Shown one piece after another: positions 16,301-19,635 of a stretch of DNA of 19,635 bases. Numbering within the stretch: position 1 is the first letter of the stretch; every line of letters begins with the position of its first letter. Made by a program: the position numbers and the translations under genes. A model generated the notes under the pieces. It saw nothing but the letters and a program-made list of their open reading frames with translations, ran no database searches and was not told the DNA's origin. The stretch is from CAZPLZ01 sp964587525 (GTDB taxonomy: Bacteria; Oederibacteriota; CAKKQC01). The stretch is taken from NCBI GenBank assembly GCA_964587525.1, contig CAZPLZ010000047.1, forward strand, positions 1 through 19,635, written 5' to 3'.

Positions 16301-16748
16301 GCGAAGCCTTCTGGAACACTTGCACGTGCTGCCTCGAGCGAGGCTTATCCGGGCGCCGGTATCTTCTGAGTATCTCGCTCAACAGGCGCGCTGGGCGGCC
16401 GCCGCTGGTCTCTCAGCAAAGGAAATTGAGCGCTCGGAGGCCATTGTGCGGGCGACCCAGACCGGCCTGCCATTTTTGCGCCGGGAGGAGATGGAGTCTC
16501 TCAAGAAGGACTTCCACGTGGATCTCGACGCCTTCGCTCCGGTACGGGTGAGTGTCCTTCAGGGAGCGGCGGGCGGCATGCTGGTGGCGGTGATCAACGT
16601 GGGAAGCTTCGGACGGGATGGCTTGCTGGAAATTCCGCCCTCGTCGACCGCGGTGGATCTCTCAACGGGTGAAGGGTTTCCGGTGAGGGGGACCCAAGTG
16701 AAGCTTCCCCTGGCGCCATATCAGGCCCGGTTGCTGGCCCTGTTCTGA
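13308..16748 (+). CDS. Secreted GH42-like (beta-galactosidase-type) protein, probably catalytically altered
   Basis: With GTG 13308 as start the product has 1146 residues and a signal peptide, MRGAILHVAVLLCAAVASA. The frame is open to 13182, but that part lies in tgt and the repeat. Residues about 22-190 resemble a carbohydrate-binding jelly roll (GPNLIPNPSFERG at the start, TAWFEDVSLLEL at the end). A helical linker follows, then a GH42-like TIM barrel from about 317 (MGVTLPLRHPV, WGLWEPEEGRYDFTLID, LKDRYGSPTRLKDAWGSE). A GATase-like domain follows, with LTPAAVKALRTYVEQGGLLI near 825, and a beta-rich C-terminus. Where GH42 has GWxxDNE, this protein reads GWLLSTR (481-487), and where the nucleophile motif reads PxWxME it reads PLWLTD (Asp670). 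Both catalytic Glu positions thus appear substituted. It may be a sugar-binding pseudoenzyme or a divergent glycosidase. Assignment to clan GH-A is fairly sure; GH42 is less so. Confidence 0.82.
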   Translation: MRGAILHVAVLLCAAVASASGTAGPNLIPNPSFERGKTYDATNPPGWVWWSEPGGGGKYMWDNTAGRKFLNRRSQHALKVEDSGGRAGWKTAGRIPVSDDKEYLLTGFVSTSRAAGEARFSLAFSGTEGLLSEVFTPAVTNSTGVGVGDWVAVSALARPPEGATHVQVFCRGDHLLGTAWFEDVSLLELDTPQPGIEEIKGQALAALLTQRGEGDEVEEFVKAFRLLESAVTGTVTGLRRTGHFWQTAEVARLRARMWLGIGRQDLLAGWSRRGWEHLRLAAAGLKRAVKLAKEGALRKDPLPPKGERGFKGAGGDGVVFPMGVTLPLRHPVDPKDLERRFAALARFGLTDVSLDFPWGLWEPEEGRYDFTLIDAVLSAAARHGVRLFPVSGPKYSQIGGKIPGAKTSLMGYTTWYLDRYPGSALTSASGETVHGCDGLFWEFAFLHPKRLNVMPEYLKAWEASLTALVSHVRGHPALGGWLLSTRPRLGSGPDPLRQLALPGLLGHNPVYVEAFRGWLKDRYGSPTRLKDAWGSEAPSSFDRAEPPGADRIITSKHDPSQRYAGSQRRIADWLLFRAQALAEGQAWQGEVIERLAPHVVTAPLLSEFSIAGPLDPDGLAPDLMGKAGRGPVAISLTADAIPFPLLTHAQDVALTLARATGPARPLWLTDYAFRYTGLFGGSARQALLAVPYVAPYTLSAVLSGARGFFFKGWAGHPGQASLAYPGRRGAAAVALSDEGIEVAKVACLIKTIGPWLAGAELAAPRYGLLVSWPTLLFEDPDGHHPLALLNALALAGIHDAALVTERHLLQDFPLPYDVLFAPFVTRLTPAAVKALRTYVEQGGLLISDTYLASVREDGTPQQPLGGRLDEVFGVTLELSGTRYSDERTIGALPTEAFKERQPPMPISLSLYAGSYRVRPGTNTYVLANYAGGEPGEEVPAIAVHPYGKGRAVLIPRLRLWPGHLKRLIKTPITKPELRALKFGRSSMDSNGVFVALTLRSLLEHLHVLPRARLIRAPVSSEYLAQQARWAAAAGLSAKEIERSEAIVRATQTGLPFLRREEMESLKKDFHVDLDAFAPVRVSVLQGAAGGMLVAVINVGSFGRDGLLEIPPSSTAVDLSTGEGFPVRGTQVKLPLAPYQARLLALF
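13924..13950. repeat. Possible degenerate palindrome inside the GH42-like gene
   Basis: CTCTCCT (13924-13930) pairs with AGGAGAG (13940-13946) around nine bases, followed by a G-run and ATGAGG like the right flank of the repeat. It encodes LLTQRGEGDE in frame, at the start of the helical linker. The similarity to the other copies is weak, so chance or an old decayed copy are both possible. Confidence 0.3.
14194..14241. repeat. Palindromic repeat core inserted in frame in the GH42-like gene
   Basis: CCCCCTCCCCCC (14207-14218) and GGGGAGAGGGG (14223-14233) form an imperfect version of the repeat stem around a TAAA loop. The outer arms CCTTAA (14194) and TTAAGG (14236) also pair. It is read in the same frame as copy 1, giving PLPPKGERG against PLPPLGGEG in copy 1. 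It falls between the helical linker and the TIM barrel (residues about 296-312), a place likely to tolerate insertion. Confidence 0.65.
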
Positions 16749-16777
16749 TTCGGTTAGAGTAATCCATCGTTCTGATC

Positions 16778-16785
16778 AAGGAGGT
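16778..16785 (+). promoter_or_regulatory. Strong ribosome-binding site of yajC
   Basis: AAGGAGGT, close to the full anti-Shine-Dalgarno complement, lies five bases before the GTG at 16791. It fixes the yajC start and is the strongest such site in the window. Confidence 0.75.
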
Positions 16786-16790
16786 GTACG

Positions 16791-17204
16791 GTGAGTAAAC
16801 ACATTTCATTCCTTGCGATTGCTCAAACTCTTCTCGTGAGCGCCAGTCAGGCACTGGCGGCTGCGCCGGATGCGTATGGCGCCGCGCAGCCGGTTAAGGA
16901 GGAACCTTCAGGCTCGGCCATGCTCGTCTCCCTGTTCCCGTTTCTGCTGATCTTCGTGATTTTCTACTTCCTGATCATCGCCCCGCAGCGCAAGCAGCAG
17001 AAGGAAACGACAAAGATGCTCGCCGCCCTGAAGAAGGGCGACCGGGTGGTCTCGAGTGGCGGGATGCACGGCACCATCACGGATTTCAAGGAGGTTGAGA
17101 AAATTGTCGTGATGGAGGTCGCCCCTAATGTCCGGGTCAGCGTCAATCGCAGCGCAGTTGCTTCTGTCAAACGCGAAGCGCAACCTCAGATCACTGCGAA
17201 ATAA
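16791..17204 (+). CDS. yajC: Preprotein translocase subunit YajC
   Basis: YajC is a small inner-membrane protein that associates with SecD-SecF and the SecYEG translocon. The 137-residue product has the diagnostic helix at about 44-63, FPFLLIFVIFYFLIIAPQRK, followed by the basic QRKQQKE stretch. A KKGDRVVSSGGMHGTI block and a VRVSVNRSAVASV block end the conserved part. Compared with short YajC proteins it has an additional N-terminal hydrophobic segment (residues 1-24, ending QALAA) that looks like a signal peptide or an extra helix. This is followed by a linker rich in Ala, Pro and Glu. The strong Shine-Dalgarno supports the GTG start. secD follows after 120 bases that hold a palindromic repeat, so transcription is probably shared although the genes do not abut. 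Confidence 0.95.
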   Translation: MSKHISFLAIAQTLLVSASQALAAAPDAYGAAQPVKEEPSGSAMLVSLFPFLLIFVIFYFLIIAPQRKQQKETTKMLAALKKGDRVVSSGGMHGTITDFKEVEKIVVMEVAPNVRVSVNRSAVASVKREAQPQITAK

Positions 17205-17240
17205 CAACGCCTACGTTCAGCCTATGACTCTTCCAGGGTG

Positions 17241-17296
17241 CCCTCTCTCCCTTTCCCTCTCCCCCACTTTGTGGGGGAGAGGGGAGGGTGAGGGGG
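17241..17296. repeat. Palindromic GC-rich repeat, copy 2 (yajC / secD gap)
   Basis: A perfect 13-bp stem, CCCTCTCCCCCAC (17255-17267) and GTGGGGGAGAGGG (17271-17283), encloses a TTT loop, and outer arms extend the pairing on both sides. It is the same element as copy 1, with two bases changed to CA and TG as a compensating pair near the loop. It fills most of the 120-base gap before secD. Confidence 0.88.
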
Positions 17297-17311
17297 ATGG
17301 TGAGCGACTGC

Positions 17312-17317
17312 AAGGAG
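17312..17317 (+). promoter_or_regulatory. Ribosome-binding site of secD
   Basis: AAGGAG sits seven bases before the GTG at 17325 and supports that start. It lies outside the palindromic repeat, unlike the site of the GH42-like gene. Confidence 0.7.
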
Positions 17318-17324
17318 TCGAACC

Positions 17325-18632
17325 GTGATCGCGCGATACCGGGACATCATTCTGGCCGCCGTGGCGGGGCTCACCCTCCTGGCGGTGTGGGTCGTCATGC
17401 CGCTGGACAAGAAACTGAAGCTCGGGTTGGACCTGCAGGGGGGCATGCACTTGGTGCTGGCGGTGGAGAGAGACAAAATTCCTGAGGGCACGACGGTCAC
17501 GGATGCGGTGGACCGTGCGATCGAGATCATCCGCAACCGCGTGGATGCTCTGGGTGTTGCGGAGCCGTCAATTCAGAGTCAGGGGGAGAGCTGGATCATC
17601 ATTCAACTGCCGGGCATCAAGGATCCCCAGAGAGCCATTGACTTGATCGGCCAAACCGCCCTGCTGGAGTTCAAGCTTGTCAGCGAACAGCCGCCCGACG
17701 AATATTTTGACGAGGACGGAGAAGTGATAGAAGAAAAACTCCCTCCCGAACTTGAGGTGCTTCCCGGCCGGGATGGAATGACCACGTACCTGCTGGAGCG
17801 TGAGCAGTTGATGACGGGCGCTTCGTTGGCCAACGCCTCGACGGGGCTCGATGACCTGGGACAACCGGCGGTCAACTTTGAGATGACCAAAGAGGGGGGC
17901 CGGGAATTTGGCAAACTGACGGGAAAGCATGTGAACCGTAACCTGGCGCTTATCCTGGATGGCAAGGTGATCTCGGCTCCCACGATCCGCCAGCGCATCG
18001 GCGGGGGGAGCGGGCAGATTACAGGCCGTTTCACCTGGGATGAAGCGCGCAATCTAGCCCTGGTCTTGCGTGCCGGTGCTCTTCCGGCGCCGGTGAAGAT
18101 CGTGAACAAGGAGGTGGTCGGACCGTCGTTGGGGAAGGATTCCATCGAGCGCGGCAAAGCGGCAGCCCTGGCCGGCACCACGTTGGTGCTGTTGTTCATG
18201 GCGATCTACTATCGCGGCTCAGGGTTGATCGCCGACATGGCACTCATCCTGAACTTTCTGTACCTCCTCGCCGTGATGGTGGGCTTGAATGCCACGCTCA
18301 CGCTGCCGGGTATCGCGGGAATGGTGCTGACCATGGGCATGTCCGTGGACGGAAATGTGCTGATCTTCGAGCGGATACGGGAAGAACTGCGCGCGGGGAA
18401 AACCGTTCACACGGCGATTGACAGCGGGTACCAGCGGGCGCTGCTGACCATCATTGATTCGCGCGTGGTGATCCTTATCATGGCGGCCATTCTGTACTAT
18501 TTCGGCAGCGGCCCCATTCGTGGGTTCGCCGTCACGCTCTTCTGGGGGCTGGCCATCAGCCTGTTCACCGTGGTTGTGATTACCAGGGCTGTCTTTGAGA
18601 TGCGCAAGCAGTACGTGTCGCTGAGTATTTGA
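17325..18632 (+). CDS. secD: Protein translocase subunit SecD
   Basis: SecD works with SecF in the inner membrane, using the proton gradient to help pull preproteins through SecYEG. The 435-residue product is much shorter than the Escherichia coli protein (about 615) but within the range of compact SecD. It has a first helix at about 9-27 and the motif GLDLQGGMHL at 34-43. A periplasmic domain follows, with a VDRAIEIIRNRVDALGVAEP block and a VNFEMTKEGGREF block. A C-terminal RND-like membrane domain follows, with five helices and the motif MGMSVDGNVLIFERIREEL (about 337-355). In the fifth helix the usual DANxTT-like segment reads DSRVVI (378-383), which is unusual. The GTG start is backed by a good Shine-Dalgarno. 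secF begins one base after the stop. Confidence 0.96.
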   Translation: MIARYRDIILAAVAGLTLLAVWVVMPLDKKLKLGLDLQGGMHLVLAVERDKIPEGTTVTDAVDRAIEIIRNRVDALGVAEPSIQSQGESWIIIQLPGIKDPQRAIDLIGQTALLEFKLVSEQPPDEYFDEDGEVIEEKLPPELEVLPGRDGMTTYLLEREQLMTGASLANASTGLDDLGQPAVNFEMTKEGGREFGKLTGKHVNRNLALILDGKVISAPTIRQRIGGGSGQITGRFTWDEARNLALVLRAGALPAPVKIVNKEVVGPSLGKDSIERGKAAALAGTTLVLLFMAIYYRGSGLIADMALILNFLYLLAVMVGLNATLTLPGIAGMVLTMGMSVDGNVLIFERIREELRAGKTVHTAIDSGYQRALLTIIDSRVVILIMAAILYYFGSGPIRGFAVTLFWGLAISLFTVVVITRAVFEMRKQYVSLSI

Positions 18633-18633
18633 G

Positions 18634-19572
18634 ATGTTTGAGCTGCTGGCCTGGAAAGAGGCAACGTGGGATTTCGTAGGGCGGCGGCGCACCGCCTTTG
18701 TGTTTTCCGCAGTCCTCTGCACGGTGGGCCTCCTAGCGGTCGTGCAGCTTGTGCGCGGCCGTGCGCCCATGGGCGTAGATTTCACCGGTGGCCTTTCCAT
18801 GAATGTGGCACTCGAGGAGTATGTCGATCTTGATAGGATCCGTGGCGCGTTTGGGGCAGGTGGAATCAAGGAGGTACAGATTCAGGAGATCGGTACACCG
18901 GCCACCGGGCAGCGGCTGTTGATCAAGCTGCGCGGGGTGGGGCAGGAAGCGACCGTCAGAGATGTCCTGCAAGGGCTTGTAGCTGGGAAGCTCGTGACGA
19001 TTGAGGGTGTTCAGGAAGTGGGACCGGCGGTGGGGAAGCAGTTGCAAAGGCAGGCAGCCTGGGCGGTTTTCTGGGCCATCATTCTGATCACCATCTATAT
19101 CTGGATCAGGTTTGAGTACCGGTTCGGCATCGCCGCGGCGGTCACCACGACGCATGATGTGCTGGCGGTGCTGGGAATCATGTGGTTGCTGCAAAAAGAC
19201 TTCAACTTGCTGACCGTGACCGCCCTGCTGACCCTGGCGGGGTATTCGCTGACCGACACCGTGGTGGTCTTTGACCGGATCCGGGAGAACCTTCGCCTGC
19301 GCAGCCGGGAAACCTATGAGCATGCCATCAACATCAGCATCAATGAAGTGCTAAGCCGCACCGTGGTCACGACCGTCACCACGTCCATGCCGCTCATCGC
19401 CTTGCTCCTCTACGGCAGCCAAGTGACGCGTGATTTCTCCCTGGCGCTGATTATCGGGATCATCGTGGGAACATTTTCCTCGTGGTTCGTGGCCAGCCCC
19501 ATCCTGGTGGAGTGGGATCAGTACAAGCGGCGGAGAGCCGCCGAGGCCGCCGTCAGTCACCTTCGCCGCTGA
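18634..19572 (+). CDS. secF: Protein translocase subunit SecF
   Basis: SecF is the partner of SecD in the inner-membrane export motor. The 312-residue product, a normal length, has a first helix at about 20-40 and the SecF signature GVDFTGGLSMNVA at 47-59. A small periplasmic domain contains VQEVGPAVGKQL. Five further helices include the signature YSLTDTVVVFDRIRENLR (about 205-222). The conserved LSRTVVTTVTTSMPLIALLL stretch and a WFVASPILVEW end follow. The ATG lies one base after the secD stop and has no good Shine-Dalgarno of its own, so translation is probably coupled to secD. The last residues are basic (KRRRAAEA), as expected for a cytoplasmic tail. Confidence 0.96.
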   Translation: MFELLAWKEATWDFVGRRRTAFVFSAVLCTVGLLAVVQLVRGRAPMGVDFTGGLSMNVALEEYVDLDRIRGAFGAGGIKEVQIQEIGTPATGQRLLIKLRGVGQEATVRDVLQGLVAGKLVTIEGVQEVGPAVGKQLQRQAAWAVFWAIILITIYIWIRFEYRFGIAAAVTTTHDVLAVLGIMWLLQKDFNLLTVTALLTLAGYSLTDTVVVFDRIRENLRLRSRETYEHAINISINEVLSRTVVTTVTTSMPLIALLLYGSQVTRDFSLALIIGIIVGTFSSWFVASPILVEWDQYKRRRAAEAAVSHLRR

Positions 19573-19610
19573 CCACTGGGTGTCCCTCTTCCTGTCTACG
19601 GCCGGTGCCA

Positions 19611-19635
19611 CTCCCTCTCCCTTTCCCTCTCCCCC
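19611..19635. repeat. Palindromic repeat, copy 3, cut by the window end
   Basis: The left arm is present up to the last base. Its final 21 bases are identical to 17245-17265 of copy 2, including the CCCTTTCCCTCTCCCCC core. The loop and right arm lie outside the window. It starts about 40 bases after the secF stop. Confidence 0.7.

Noticed and set aside
1..19635. CRISPR array, tRNA, rRNA, insertion sequence or integrase
   Set aside because: No regularly spaced direct repeats, cloverleaf sequence, rRNA-like stretch or transposase/integrase motif was seen; the gaps are too short for most of these.

Overview
The window looks like chromosome from a high-GC, diderm (Gram-negative type) bacterium, probably an uncultured lineage. 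The support is a PorV/PorQ-type outer-membrane barrel protein, a lipoprotein signal, YajC-SecD-SecF, and proteins ending in a FlgD-Ig / type IX-sorting-like domain. No gene here fixes the phylum. All recognised genes are on the + strand and almost no sequence is non-coding; the largest gaps are about 90-120 bases.

Region 1 (1-11676) is six tightly packed genes (gaps of -17, 25, 6, -4 and 3 bases), probably one operon. Two tandem paralogous secreted proteins share a C-terminal beta-sandwich domain. They are followed by a PorV-like barrel, a Ycf48/BNR-type propeller protein with 14 repeats, a lipoprotein with 14 'two-component regulator propeller' repeats, and a 1063-residue membrane protein carrying a 7-repeat propeller, seven predicted membrane helices and a TolB/PD40-like propeller. 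Blade counts of 14, 14 and 7 imply 7-bladed propellers, two per protein in the first two. I propose a cell-envelope assembly, perhaps with type IX-like surface export. This operon is the best candidate for an undescribed system, but its function is unknown.

Region 2 (11769-19572) starts with a small two-helix membrane protein and tgt (tRNA-guanine transglycosylase). It ends with yajC, secD and secF of the Sec translocon accessory complex. The familiar tgt-yajC-secD-secF order is interrupted by a 3.4-kb gene for a secreted GH42 (beta-galactosidase)-like protein in which both expected catalytic glutamates appear to be replaced.

A GC-rich palindromic repeat (CCCTCTCCCC...GGGGAGAGGG) punctuates region 2. 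Copies lie between tgt and the GH42-like gene, inside that gene in frame, between yajC and secD, and after secF, where the window edge cuts the copy. The first copy appears to supply the ribosome-binding site and GTG start of the GH42-like gene. No tRNA, rRNA, CRISPR array or transposase was seen.
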